The notes: generated by a model not told the origin, from the letters alone. DNA of 64,000 nucleotides from Cinnamomum chago (GCA_038049695.1 CP142461.1:23629001-23693000), one strand, 5' to 3'; positions 31,626 through 43,759 are shown, numbered from the stretch's first letter. A program made the numbers and translations.

Positions 31626-32530
31626 CCTCAAGGACTTTCATGTGGACTCTTAGATTTCTTTGCACACACATCCTCCTTAAACTGAAACTTCAAAAAGAAT
31701 TGAGCCCCACTTTCGATAATAAAGATTTATTCCCGAGTAGAAAATTTACAGTCCATGTCCTGAGGCCATAACTTGCTCATTTCAGCTCCAAATTGCATGA
31801 TCTTGAGCTCTGCGGATATCTACTCGAAAAGCTCTTTTCAATGGTATGAAGGTTGCACCAATCAGACCTATGGTTTTAGAGATATCCTCGTTTTAAGTTA
31901 AGCTGTCATGAGAGAAATGAGACTGACTTTCTTCTTGCAATAGGACTCATCCTCTTAGCCTTTGAGATGATCTTTCCTTCTTACACTCCAAGATTGATTA
32001 GGATAAGATAATAAGGAGTCTTGTTCTTGAATCTCTCCTTGAATTTGCACCAAAAATCATGACAGTGGGTCGACCCACTTACAGTAGTATACGATTGAAT
32101 GCAAACGGGCCTACAAAAGTCTTCAAAACTCTTTCATACAGGAGATATGGGGCCCTTGGTTGTTGCCGGGTCGTCCTAAGCATGAGGGAGGCATGACTAG
32201 ACGTCGAATGGGATGTATGGGTCCCATTTATATATGGTGCACAACTTCCTTGTAGCACAACAACTGGACTTTCTGCACATGCTAATTCAACCCATAAAAT
32301 ACTGAAGAGCCTAGTTGAAGTGGGAGTCGTCCGGATAGAGTTCTACTTGAACAACAACTATTTGAAGAAAAATTGCATAAAATACTATGTAATGCATAAA
32401 ATGTGTAAAGAATGTGCAAATTCTATTTCCTAGGTAAAAATGCACGAAATGATGAAATCAAATGAATAATGATCCAATTCACCTAATTAAGTCATTAATT
32501 CAACCTGAAATGATGCATGGATTATGCAAA
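31626..32530. other. unassigned intergenic sequence
   Basis: No credible open frame was seen. A small palindrome gtgggtcgacccac lies near 32065. It is probably old retrotransposon DNA. Confidence 0.35.
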
Positions 32531-32824
32531 TTTATGAGCTTAACTTAGTGGTTATGCTATGTTTTTTTCCAGTGTGACACACGTATTGGCACATATGACC
32601 CATATATATAGTATTAGCAAGAATATTTTGAGACCACAGGGGCCAATTGGTTGGATACTCCGTTTCTCATCTACCTCCCAAGGTCTGATCCCTAGGGTCT
32701 CTCCTTGTGTGAGCAAGTGTTCTCTTCATGCAGGAAGAGCCTTTCCTCCCCATGGTTGAGTTTCTCTTATGGGTCCTAGTCTCCCAGCCCCCTAGGTTGG
32801 GTAATTGAAAAAAAAAAAAAAAAG
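32531..32824 (+). mobile_element. short retroposon-like unit with poly-A tail
   Basis: It begins near an A-box-like aacttagtggttatgc, contains a B-box-like ggtctgatccctag, and ends in an A16 tract at about 32809-32824. The spacing between the boxes is longer than in a standard SINE, so the call is tentative. Confidence 0.35.
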
Positions 32825-33261
32825 AACGTTATTATATAATATAAAAAATATAATTTTCTAAAAATGCTTATATTTAGGTTTATCTCTTAAATTGAAGAAA
32901 ATAAAGGGCAACCTATACTAAACCCGACATTTTCCCTTCTCAGCTGAGTCTAACATCACATCCTATGCCCAACAAGGGATGGGCCGGGTGTGTCCTGCGT
33001 CAGGTATAGATGCATCTTGACCCGACCTGTTTCCTTTCCTCCCTAACCACACTAACATGGGTTAGAACTGGAAAATGTCATCCAACTTTTATTTTACATT
33101 GGTGACCCCCATATTTTCTGTACTCTGTTTCAGTGTAATCAAGCCAGGGCGGGAAACTCATTGACGGAAATTTATGGAAATAAGCTCAATTTCTACGAAA
33201 TAGCTGGAAATGTAGTGTTTGACTTGTAATCAGTGCTGACATCTTCTTCTGTGATGTTGGG
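32825..33261. other. unassigned intergenic sequence
   Basis: It is AT-rich at the left, with no open frame, repeat ends or RNA gene recognised. Confidence 0.35.
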
Positions 33262-33363
33262 AAATGGATCCCAGTTTGGTCCAAACAGGATTTAGGAGGT
33301 GCCACATGGGGGGGGGGGGGAAGTGTCACATATCATCTAAAAAAAATTATATCTCCTTTAAAA

Positions 33364-33414
<51 letters not shown>

Positions 33415-33472
33415 CTTTCCCCATGTGGCACCCCCTGGTTGGACCAAACAGGTTTCCCTGTTTGGATCCGAC
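33262..33472. repeat. inverted repeat surrounding a 47-base poly-A tract
   Basis: The left arm (ggatcccagtttggtccaaa, then ggaggtgccacatggggg) is inverted at the right (ccccatgtggcaccccctgg, then ttggaccaaacagg and ggatcc). The arms are about 50 bp. Between them lie a G12 run and a poly-A run at about 33364-33410. It is probably a small MITE whose centre expanded as simple sequence. Confidence 0.7.
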
Positions 33473-34015
33473 CAAATGTCAGAACTCAATTATAAGAAGT
33501 AAAGAGGCCATCCGATTTCCTTATCTTAATTCATTCGACCCATAAAAAGGATTTTTAAAAACTTTGGTCAGATCAAGATCAATTAAAATCATTTGAGTCA
33601 AATGAAATAGCCCTTCAAACAAATGAAACCCATGATTCTTCATTCCAAATTGACTTGAGCTTCAAGAAATCAGGATTATTTCTACAGAAAAACGGTTACT
33701 TGAAAGCATATCTTATGGCTTTAGGGACCCACCATACCCAACCTTATGGTCAGATTTGTTTAGCCATTTCCAACTCAATTAATAAATGGATCGGGGGTTA
33801 GCGCAAAGGTCCTAATAATTATAAGTAGATAGTTCCCTGGTTTTAGCGTGATAAACAGTTAAGAACACCGTTAAAAAAATAAATGAGCAGATCATATATA
33901 TGTTTATATATAATACTGTGAGGATTTGATTTGCCTACCTAATAACGAGAAGGTCCACCTATTATGCAGACCCATCATTTTGAAATCGGCATATGCACGT
34001 CTCAGTACTAAGCTA

Positions 34016-34345
34016 CTATTACTTTAGTGGTAAGGAGTGATAGTTCTCATTGGGAGGTCTTGGGTTTGAACCGAGCAACCCGAGACCTCCTCCCTCTTTG
34101 CATGTGAGTTTTTATTATCTCACATGTGTGAGTTGTGTTTATTCTTCTTGCTTGCGTGAATTTCCATCACCTTATATGTGTGAGGGGTGTCTATGTCTTC
34201 TCGTTGTATGAGTTTCAGTCACCTCGCTCGTGTGAGTTATGTCTATCTCTATCTCATTTGTGAGTTTCCATCACCTCACATGTGCGAGTTGTGTCATGAG
34301 TCTCTTCAGCCCCTTCACCAAGTTAACAAATAAAAGAGGCAAGAG
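34016..34345 (+). mobile_element. SINE-like insertion with degenerate internal repeats
   Basis: A Pol III-type head is visible: A-box-like tttagtggtaaggagtga, then gggtttgaaccgag as B box about 30 bp later. It is followed by four or five degenerate copies of cacctcacatgtgtgagttg. It interrupts the seventh-exon remnant of the SEC1 pseudogene, so its limits follow from comparison with the parent gene. Confidence 0.6.
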
Positions 34346-34373
34346 CCAATACAACAACAGCATGAAACAACCA

Positions 34374-34675
34374 CCCATTTGGCACTTTACTAGATTAGTA
34401 AAAGTCAAGTAAAGTCTTTATTTTTCAGATAAGGGATCACATCAATAACACTTTAATTCAAAATTTCCTCCATTTTTTTCAAGAAAAAAGTAAAAAAGCA
34501 ACATCCTTTTTCTACTAAAAGACAAAAGAACTCCACTTTTCTACAAAAAAAAGTCAAAAAGATTTCATACCAAATAACTAAAAATAAAATATCATCATAA
34601 CCGCATTATATTTTATTCTATCTTAATTTGATATTTTACTACACTTTATTTTACATGTAAAATTAGCAAATGGGC
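34374..34675. mobile_element. MITE in the pseudogene intron
   Basis: About 300 bp are absent from the parent intron. The ends are cccatttggcactttac and gtaaaattagcaaatggg, an imperfect inverted pair. It is AT-rich with no coding capacity. The limits come from alignment by eye with parent intron 23480-23610. Confidence 0.65.
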
Positions 34676-34797
34676 CAGAACTTGTGGGGATGGGTCATGA
34701 GGAGAAATATAAATAACCCAGTGAGTGATGTATCGAAAAGAAAAGGAATATATGCCAAACTACCTCGAAGACCCATCATCAGAATGACGAGGCCTGG

Positions 34798-35133
34798 TGA
34801 TGGATTTGGATGAGGAGACTTCGACACGTGGCCAGAGATCTATGTGCGCTCCGGCGATTGGGAAGCTCTGCGGATCTCTTCGCCTCTTGTCTTTCCTATG
34901 GGATGGAATAATGCCAACCCTAGGGCTCCCTTATCTTATATAGACAAGTCCCAAAGAGTCACACTTACTAGAGACTTCTTCGCCAAGAAACTCACATCCA
35001 CTAATCCTATTGGGAGTCTTATTAGTGGTACCAGATCAAGTCTTACATTAAGTGGGATTGTATTCTCTGCTGGCATCAGCCTTGCTTGATTTGACGTGGG
35101 ACCCGTGGCATGCGGGCCACACGATTTCTTACA
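34798..35133 (-). repeat. 3' LTR of the minus-strand copia element
   Basis: On the minus strand it runs TGTAAGAAATCG to CCAAATCCATCA. It is 336 bp long and about 7% different from the right LTR by my count. Confidence 0.92.
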
Positions 35134-35159
35134 ATCTCACACTTGGCACGAATGCCATG

Positions 35160-38100
35160 TACATCAAACATATCTCAGTCCCATACGCATCACATGCCTT
35201 GCAAAAACCTCTGTAGGCAAAGCCTTGGTGAGAGCATCAGCCATCAATTCCTCTGAATGCATATAAAATATTTCTATATCATTCTTTACTGCCTATTCTC
35301 TGATAAAGTGATACTTTATCTCAACATATTTTGATCGGCCGTTGAACTTTTGCTCATTCACCATGGATATTGCAGATGTGCTATCTACATTCATTGGGAC
35401 ATGCTCTTTTTCTCCAATTATTTCCAAATTAGTTAGGAAATATTTTAACCAAAGAGCCTCCTGGACTGCTATACTGCAAGCTATTTACTCTGCTTCGGCT
35501 GTTGATAAAGTTGTAGAGGTCTGTTTCTTGGTACCCCAAGAAACTGCACCTCCTCCGAGGGTAAACACATAGCCGGTTGTTGACTTTCTTTGGTCTAAAT
35601 CACCGGCCCAATCTGCATCTGAGTAGCCGCGCAGTTCTAGGACTTCACCTTCATAACACAAGCGAAGATTCACTATTCCTTTGATGTACCGCATAATCCT
35701 CTTAACCGCATACCAATGCTGTAATCCTGGGTTACTTTGGAATCTGCTTACGAGACCCACGGCGAATGCAAGGTTTGGTCTCGTACACAGCATCGCATAC
35801 ATGATGTTGCCCACAATTTGAGCATAAGGTTTCATTCTCATCACTTCCTTATCCTGCTCGTTTGTGGGTCCCTGATCGCTGGACAATTTTATGCTCTTGC
35901 AGATGGGAGTGTCAATTGGTTTACACATAGCCATATCAAACCGTTTCAACACAGTTTCCAAATAGGATCTCTGTGATAAAGTCAATAGCCTATTCAGACG
36001 ATCACGGGTTATTTCAATGCCAATGACATACTCTGCCTCACCCATGTCTTTCATCTCGAATCTTGACTTTAACCATTGTTTGATTTCATTTACGGCTTCC
36101 AATTGATCACCAGCGATCAAAATGTCATCAATATATAATGACAAATATAAGTAACTACTCCCACTGCGTTTAATATAGAAACATGTGTCTGTTTTATTTG
36201 GGACAAATCCTATTTCACCTATGGCCTGGTGAAATTTTCTATACCATTGTCTCGAGGCCTGTTTTAATCCATACAATGCCCTATTAAGTTTGTACACTTT
36301 GTTCTCATGACCTTGCACCACAAACCCCTTGGGTTGTTTCATATAAATTTCTTCTTCTCATTCGTCGTTCAAGAATGCGGTTTTTACATCCATTTGGTGC
36401 AATTCAAGGTCAGACATGCTACTAATGCCGCTAAGGTTCGTATGGATTGGAATTTTACAACTGGAGAAAACGTCTCCTCGTAATCTATTCCTTCCACTTG
36501 AGTGAATCCCTTAACTACTAGCCGTGCTTTATATTTATCTAAGGATCCATCCGACTTTAGTTTCTTTCTAAGAACCCATTTACATCCAATGGCTTTTCAA
36601 TCTTTTTTGAAAGATCAACCAATTGTCATACTTGGTTCTTTTCAATTGATTCTATCTCCTCTCTCATGGCCTCTAACCAGTACTGCGCATCCTGCGCTTT
36701 CATCGCTTGAGAGTAGGAATCTGGATCTAAATCTTGCACAGTTTCCAATAAACTGCAATAATCATCTAGATATGTCGGTTGTTTCCTTGCCCGACTCGGC
36801 CTGCCAATCGGTTCATCGGGTTGTTCAATCACCTCAAGTGGGCCCTGGTCAGGAATTCTATGTCCAACGTCCTCTTCATTGGAACCCCCACTTGCTTGAA
36901 CCCCCTTGCCCTTAGAGATTTCATATAATCTCACACACTGTGGTTCTACTCTAGGACTTACCGTTAGATCCTCAAGGAAAAACACATCTCGACATTCCAT
37001 GATTATCTTGTTATCGTGATCATACACACGATATCCTTTGGAATGTAATGGGTAGCCAACGAAAGAACAATTTTTCTTCATTTTTGCTTGCAGTTTATAT
37101 CTTTCTTATGGTGGTAGCAGGACATGTACAGGGCAGCCCCAAACTCTCACATGTTCTAATTTTGGTTTGACACTAGTCCATAATTCATACGGGGTCTTGG
37201 GCACACTTTTGGAGGGTACTCTGTTCAGGATATATTATGCCATGTTTAACGCTTCTCCCCACAAATACAATGGAAGTCTCGCGTGGCTGATCATTGACCT
37301 TACCATATCCATTAAGGTTCTATTCCTCCTCTCAGCCACGCCATTTTGTTGTGAGGTGTATGGAATCGAATATTCATGAATGATTCCCTCACGTGCACAA
37401 TATTCTTTGAACAGTTCTGAGGTATATTCACCCCCTCTATCGGATCTAATCCATTTTATTTTCTTGCCCTTTTGATTTTGGACCTCAGCAACGTATATTT
37501 GAAACATTTTTAAGGCCTCATGTTTGTGTTTAATTAGGTACACATAACCATATCTGCTGTAGTCATCAATAAATGTGATAAAATAGTCATCCCCCTTTCT
37601 ATTTTGGACATTCAATGGTCCACAAATATCAGAATGAATTATGGTCAATGTTTCTGAACTTTTAGTTCCTTTTGGAAATGGTTTCTTGACCATCTTTCCA
37701 CTCAAACATGGTTCACATATTGGGTACTCTACTTTACCTAAATCTGGTAAGAGTCCATCCCTAACCATTCTAATTATTCTGTTTTTGTTAATGTGTCCTA
37801 ATCTCATATGCCATAACATTGCCAAACCATCCATGCACACATTCACACACACAGAATAATGAGAACTAGATTTTATTTTATCATTAAGAATGTCCAGCAA
37901 ATACAACTTATCAGAAAGAAAACCATTGACTAAAACTTGACCGCGCATGCCAATTGTAACCTCTTTATCTTTAAATCTGATTTCAAATCCATTTATAGCC
38001 AACTGGCTCATAGAGATGACGCTCCTCCTCATAGCTGGAGCAAAGAAAACATCGGAGAGATATAGGGATTTTCCAGTTGGTAAGGGAATTTTGACTTTCC

Positions 38101-39149
38101 CTACACCCAACACATCACAGAATGTTTCATTCCCCATGTAAATATTCTGATCTCCCGGTTTCATCTCTTTGAATTCGATAAACCCAACATTGGCTCTTGA
38201 TATGTGCCTGGTGACTCCTGAATCAATCCACCAATTCTTATCATTGGTGTCCACCATCATGGACTCTGTGACCATCTCAACATAATCACCATGTTCTTTG
38301 GTCACTTTACCTTGCTGGCTACTCTCACCCTTTTTCTTTTTGCATTGAGAACTAAAGTGTCCAGGTTTCCCACAGTTAAAGCAAACACCATTCTTAGGCC
38401 CTTTCCGTTTTTGATTGCCTTTGAATTTTCTTTTATTTTTCGTATTGACAGTTGACACATCGTTATTACTCTTTGTTTTGGCAATCATTGCAGAATTAAT
38501 AAGTGTTACACTGCGGGCGGCCTGCCTGCCTTTGTCCTTCAGCAAGCAATCTAGCTTCAACCTCACTAAGGGTTACACCCTTTTGAAGGCTAAGGGTCTG
38601 AGACACATTCTCCCACGAAGGTGGAAGACTCATCAGCAAGTATATGATTTGAAAATCTTCGTCCATTTCCTTTCCCGAGGCTGCGAGGTTACTATATCGG
38701 ACCGCCATTTGATCAATGTGATCCCTTATGGATGATCCCTCTGGCATCTTATAGTTAACATATGCGCTGAATGCCTTCATCAAGTGAGATTTAGAGGTTT
38801 CATCATATTTGTTCATAGCATAGTCATAGATTTCTTTAGTAGTGTTAAAGTGCTCAAACTGCTTTACCAAATCGCTGGATATGAATCCGATCAGAAGATG
38901 CCTCGCTGATTTATTATCAAATACCCATTGTTCATACTCATCATGATCTTCCTTAGGGGCATCATCAGCGGGTTTGGAGATCAGATCAGATTCAATCACA
39001 CATGTTAATCCGTCAAAGTGCAGCAATGCATCCATCCAACGCTTCCATATGGCTAAGTTCTTGCCGTTAAAAATATCAGCCTTGGCAAGATCATGCAACG
39101 CTGATTTGGAAGACATAATTACTGAATTAAAAAGAGGTTCAGATACCAC
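35160..39149 (-). pseudogene. Ty1-copia gag-pol remains, multiply broken
   Basis: Gag is open at 39149-38496 (an alternative start is at 39116, MSSKSALHDLAKAD). The frame shifts near 38560. It continues at 38566-37235 with a knuckle (CFNCGKPGHFSSQC), protease WWIDSGVTRHIS, LWHMRLGHINKNRI and integrase HSDICGPL, SDRGGEYTSE and NGVAERRNR. In-frame stops occur near 37232 and 37105. It is open again at 37081-36626, shifts frame near 36480-36620, and is open at 36342-35485 with LYGLKQASRQWY, YIDD and RNase H YSDADWAGDLDQRKSTTGY. Another stop follows STAEAE, and degenerate RNase H text runs to about 35160. The order PR-IN-RT-RH is Ty1-copia. It cannot make a complete polyprotein. Confidence 0.93.
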
Positions 39150-39558
39150 TGACCGTTAAAAGGAGAAAAATCACCCTTGTTTCTAAACCACTGGATCGTC
39201 TTCCTTTTATTGCCACTGCGTAGATCTGCTTGCAAGGATTCCACAGAACCAAACTGTTCGTCGATTGGAGTCCGGATGCCCAAGATATCGTAGTGCGAAG
39301 TTTTGACGGTCGAAGATTGCTTTCTGCGTTAGCCGTACGATCTCTACGTCGTTGCTGATGTCACACGTCGTTGTTGCCTGCGTCAGCACGTGTATTGGTG
39401 CCTGCTGGTGTGGGCTGAACAACATATGGGTCGGATCGGGTCGGGTATCGATCTGACCCAACTTGCTGTAAACAACAATTTTCGTCCTTTTCTTGCACGT
39501 GGGTGTCTTCTCCTGATGACGCGCTGGACTCAAGGCAACACAAAGTTGTGTTTTCCTG

Positions 39559-39957
39559 GGGTGAGGGGGGTCTGCTGTAGTTAAACTACAGCAGACCCTG
39601 CTGTAGTGGGTTTAACCCACAGCATCCAACGACTGTGGGTTCATCCACAGCATCCAATGGTTGATATTTTTTAAATAAAATAAAATTAAAAAAATATCTT
39701 GTATTTTAAAACCTTTTCTCTCTCTTAAACTCACTTTCAAAAAACATTTTCTCTCTCGACCCACTTCCGGCTCACACCCATCCCCACCATCCATCCAACT
39801 TCGTCGGCCATCAGATCTCCATCACACACATTAGGTCTCCATCACACATATTAGAAAAAACCAGCCATTCGATGAACCCACAGCCGTTGGATGCTGTGGG
39901 TTAAACCCACTACAGCAGGGTTTGCTGTAGTTAAACTACAGCAGACCCCCCTCACCT
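39559..39957. mobile_element. Mutator-type MITE in the copia leader
   Basis: The 399-bp element has long inverted ends (ggtgaggggggtctgctgta, and the inverse at the right) and an exact 9-bp target duplication, GTTTTCCTG, at 39550-39558 and 39958-39966. Each end itself contains a perfect palindrome around ctgtagttaaactacag. The arms pair over about 70 bp. It lies between the 5' LTR and gag of the minus-strand copia element. Confidence 0.9.
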
Positions 39958-40238
39958 GTTTTCCTGATGATGCACGCAACCCGAGAAGAGAGAGAAGACA
40001 CGATGCATGATGTCCTTGATGAGACAAAACCCAAGTCAACTGATTCAAAAAGGGTGCTTCTCCAATGACGTACGCACGCAAGCACGTGCTTCTTCAAAAA
40101 ACAAGTTCGTCTCGTCTTCTTCCTCTTGACTTGGGTTTGCAGAGAAACGGAGGCCACGGGTCCGAAAAAAAAACTTTAGATCTACTCCGATCTAAACTGT
40201 AACTTCACAATCTAAACCGTCAGAACGCACGAAACCTA

Positions 40239-40250
40239 TCTCTGATACCA
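40239..40250 (-). promoter_or_regulatory. tRNA-iMet primer-binding site of the minus-strand copia element
   Basis: The minus strand reads TGGTATCAGAGA two bases inside the 5' LTR, matching the usual plant copia site in 11 of 12 positions. Confidence 0.85.
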
Positions 40251-40252
40251 AT

Positions 40253-40588
40253 TGATGGATTTGGATGAGGAGACTCCGACATGCGGCCAGAAATCTATGT
40301 GCATTCTGGCGATTGAGAAGTTCCGCGGATCTCTTCTCCTCTTGTCTTTCCTATGGGATGGAATAATGTCAATCCTAGGGCTCCCTTATCTTATATAGAC
40401 AAGTCCCAAAGAGTCACACTTACTAGAGACTTCTTCGCCAAGAAACCCACATCCACTAATCCTATTGGGAGTCTTATTAGTGGGACAAGATCAAGTTTTA
40501 CATTAAGTGAGATTGTATTCTCTGCTCGCATCAGCCCTGCTTGATTTGACGTGGGACCCGTGGCATGTGGGCCACACGATTTTCTACA
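40253..40588 (-). repeat. 5' LTR of the minus-strand copia element
   Basis: On the minus strand it begins TGTAGAAAATCG and ends CCAAATCCATCA. The primer-binding site follows at once on its left. Confidence 0.92.
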
Positions 40589-40811
40589 CCTGGCCCATGT
40601 AGCAATCCCTCTTGATCTCATTGAATGAGTAGGTTGATTTTGAATTAGCCGCGCTAACACTCTGAACATTGCCGTTGGCTGTGAGACTAGGTTCATTAAT
40701 ACATGGATACTCATTCGTTGGTAACTCACCTTTGCTCACCCAATTTTCAATCAGCTCATGGAAGCTAGACAGAATTATGATCATGTAATGCCATGTCCAC
40801 AATATAGTGTA

Positions 40812-41478
40812 TGTGGGGGCATTCCCGAAATACCTAGATTGTCCTAGTTCGGTAAAAGTACCAGCTAGATGTGTCTTGGTCTTGGTTTGGAGCATCTCGA
40901 CAATAGTGCTAAATTGCTTGATATCTGCTTTATGCGGCTCGGCGTATGTAGCTCGGCAATAGTGCCATGATACGTCTGTGTGGCGATTTCGGTATCATCT
41001 TCAGTTCAGTTCGATTAACCGAGACGAGTACTGAGCGTACGCCCACGTTGCAGAACGTGTCAAGAGTTATGGATAAGCACTGGATAGAGATAATGAGTTA
41101 TCCTTATCCAATGATTACGTCCTTAATCCCTAAAAGATCGGGATAGAGATCCTTAATCCCTGAAAGATCGGGATAGATTCCGAGTAAGACTCAATTATCG
41201 AAGAATCAGGACGAGAATCAAGAGACTCTCAACCTATAAAGGAGCTAATCCAGAAAAGGTACGCATACACGTACTAGTATTAACCAAGCTCTCCTTCCTT
41301 CCCCACTAATCCTTTGTTCAGTTGCAGAATTAACTTAGACATCGGAGTGTCTTCAGCTGATAGCAGTCAGGGTCTCTGACCTTCATCTCTCTCCTTCCCT
41401 TTCAGGTTTTGGGCGGTTGATCCTTCTCAAGAAGTTTACATCCATCCAAACAAGTCCGTGAGAATTTAGGCACTTACA
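40812..41478 (+). mobile_element. Ty3-gypsy (Tat-like) solo LTR in the pseudogene
   Basis: The 667-bp LTR starts TGTGGGGGCATTC and ends GGCACTTACA. Exact GTGTA copies lie at 40807-40811 and 41479-41483. A TATA box TATAAAGG is at 41235-41242, and the phrase cttagacatcggagtgtctt is typical of Tat-lineage gypsy LTRs. The pseudogene sequence resumes on both sides, which confirms the limits. Confidence 0.88.
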
Positions 41479-41555
41479 GTGTACATTGGATTTTGCCCAA
41501 TTAATAAACCCTACAGATGTTTGCCCAATTAAATACTACTTGTAGAGTTTCTTCC

Positions 41556-43020
41556 ACATCTATTCCTGTGGAAAATTCAAAATAGCCAGCTGCCGGAAAA
41601 ATAAATAAATTATCACCTTCGGCAAAGGCATCACGCGCCTTGATGCTGGGTTATTAAGTATTTTAATTATTATTGTTTCTATATATCTTCAACTAACAGA
41701 AGAGCCAGATCAGTCTGTGTAAGACACATTGAAGGATTACATGTTGAAGAACCTGGGAAAAAAGAGACAAGATAGTGAGGGCCCTAAATGAAGTTGAGAA
41801 AACAAATACCTAGAGAATGTGGAGTTGCCAAAAAAAATATCACGGAAAATAGAGTTAATTGCGTCAAGTTAAATTAATAAACTGACCCAAATAGATAAGA
41901 TAAGGGTAGACAATGATGATTGGTTTTTATTCCCCCCTCTTCCTCTTAAGGTTAATTTATTTTGGAATGTTAATTATTTGTGCAAGGTCCAATTTTGTTT
42001 CCAAGTCTTTCCTCTTATGAAAATTGATTTTTTTTTTTCACTTAAACTCTTAACAGTCATTAGAAACACTTTTACAAAAAAAAAAAAAAAAAAAAAAAAA
42101 AACACACCAACCGAATGGTGTTTCTATCAAATACTTTAGAAGCTAATGGATCTTTACTAATAGTGACACTTGAGAGGTGGTTTTATAATAAACTAAAACT
42201 TGAGGGAAGTACAAAAAACTACACAAGAACACTATCAAAAGTAAATATAAACAAACACACCAAAAGAGAAAGCAACATCAGGAGAGGCACTTGATCTAAT
42301 ATAACTTCATTGACTTTTATTTCATTAAATAGGTAATACATACAAGGAACAGACATAACAACATCTCCATGTATCCTTCTCACCACATGATCACTACTTA
42401 CAATGTCTTACATGACTGCCCCAGACAGCAAATTCTTATATCAAACAATTGCTTGCATTTATAACTTTAACACAAGCAGGCACAGGAATTTGGGCAACCA
42501 AACCTACCTGAAAAGGACTCTACAAGTTTTGGAGATATGCCAAAAGTACACCTGTGGCCCACTTGATGATTGGATGGTTCTGATTTCCAATCCGAGCATA
42601 TTTAGGTGGGCCCTACTGCCTGATGCTCAGCATCTCCCACGCGTGCCATCGTGGCACGTCTGATCATAACCGGTGCACCACGCGTCCAACTTGATCAAAA
42701 TAAATCTTAGCCCATACGCAACTTGTGGGCCGCCGAGAAATGCTTCTCTGCAGCGATCATAGTTGCCACAGGCTCGCCTGATGAACCCGATGAACGGTTC
42801 GGATCGTCGTCTCTCGTCACAGATGCTGGGAAATGTGAAAGAAATCATTTTAAGAACCACGCATGCCACGGTGATTTCTTATGTTTACTCATCTTCTACT
42901 TCTTCTTCCTTCTCTTATTTATGAAATTGCAAAAGAGAGAGTTGCAATCAGCTGTTTAATATCCTTTTGTGGGTGTTTGATTATGCTGTGACATGTTATG
43001 GAAGATTGATACAGAACTTG
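41556..43020. other. unassigned intergenic sequence
   Basis: It contains a poly-A run at 42076-42103 and cccac-rich text around 42600. The short open frames on both strands near 42630-42960 overlap and resemble no protein I know. No gene is called. Confidence 0.4.
42076..42103. repeat. poly-A tract
   Basis: A run of 28 A. It may be the tail of an unrecognised retroposon or simple-sequence expansion. Confidence 0.9.
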
Positions 43021-43759
43021 TGTGGGGGATTCTTCTAAAAGAAGAATTACGCGAATCTCGGTAACAGTACCACTTGGCTTATTATAGTTTCGGTATCCAA
43101 GCTCGGCAGAAGTACAAGATGTATCCATTTCGGCAACAGTGGCAACTAGCACAAAGCTCGAGCTAGCTTCGGTAAAAGTATCAACTAACCTTACCTCGGT
43201 CTCGGCACAATGCATCTCGGCAACAGTGCCAGAGTGCATCCATGCTTGATCTCGGCATTATCCTCAGCTCGGCACGGCCAACTAGGATGAGTACAAGGTC
43301 ATAATTGTACCTCATAATGCTACGGCTATGTTGCAAAACGTACTTGTCACGTCCCCAAAACGGAACCTTGGGGGCACGAATGAGATTTAGGATAATTATA
43401 TTTTTCTCCCAAGATCTGCATGTGTGAAGACAACACATTTCAACACACTCTGAATATTTTGCGGAAGCTTTCGTGGCGTTGTGACGCGGAGTCCGTGGCC
43501 ATCGGATTCCATGTCGCATTCAACCGCTAGCATATAGCTATTATATCAAAAACCATATCAGACTGGAATAAACCATCACAACCAAGTACAGTGCTGACAG
43601 TAACAAGATATTACATTCTCAGATAGGTTAGACACAACGGTCTGACAGGTGGATGAAAATATAATAAATGTGCTGAAAAATAAAACATCTGATAATTCAT
43701 ATTATTTGATCAAATGCAGCATATAACTAAAACAAGTGGAAAATCATGGATCTCTAACA

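Larger units (their letters stand above)
34798..40588 (-). mobile_element. complete but dead Ty1-copia retrotransposon
   Basis: The 5791-bp element has 336-bp LTRs (34798-35133 and 40253-40588). An exact target duplication CCTGG lies at 34793-34797 and 40589-40593, inside the copied sixth exon of the SEC1 pseudogene. The 5' LTR is the right one. The minus strand then has the primer-binding site TGGTATCAGAGATAGG, a leader carrying a MITE, gag, PR, IN, RT and RH, and a purine-rich CAAGTGTGAGAT before the 3' LTR. I count about 23 LTR mismatches in 336, so this insertion is much older than the intronic one. Pol carries several stops and frameshifts. Confidence 0.93.
33703..41555 (-). pseudogene. 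inverted partial copy of the SEC1-type gene, broken
   Basis: On the minus strand, pieces match the parent gene from upstream of its sixth exon to past its eighth exon, introns included. The pieces are: intron at 41479-41555 and 40758-40811; sixth exon at 40589-40757 and 34764-34797; following intron at 34676-34763 and 34345-34373; seventh exon remnant near 33957-34015; and intron around the eighth exon at 33703-33956. Because introns are kept, it arose by DNA duplication, not by a retrocopy. It is dead: the sixth-exon acceptor AG reads AT, a 2-bp loss in the linker shifts the frame, the seventh exon has an internal deletion, and nearly all of the eighth exon is gone. Later insertions are a SINE-like element, a MITE, a copia element and a gypsy solo LTR. 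Confidence 0.88.

Noticed and set aside
33264..33545. Open frame with a long poly-Lys run
   Set aside because: It is a translation of the poly-A tract within an inverted repeat.
34030..34080. Possible tRNA gene from the gggtttgaacc box
   Set aside because: There is no acceptor stem or anticodon arm. The head is SINE-like and followed by degenerate repeats.
40584..40895. Minus-strand open frame with SEC1-like text as a possible second gene
   Set aside because: It is a frameshifted piece of one exon with a lost splice acceptor, cut by a transposon. It is a pseudogene.
42627..42959. Overlapping open frames on both strands as a possible small gene
   Set aside because: There are no recognisable domains, no splice or promoter context, and equal openness on both strands.
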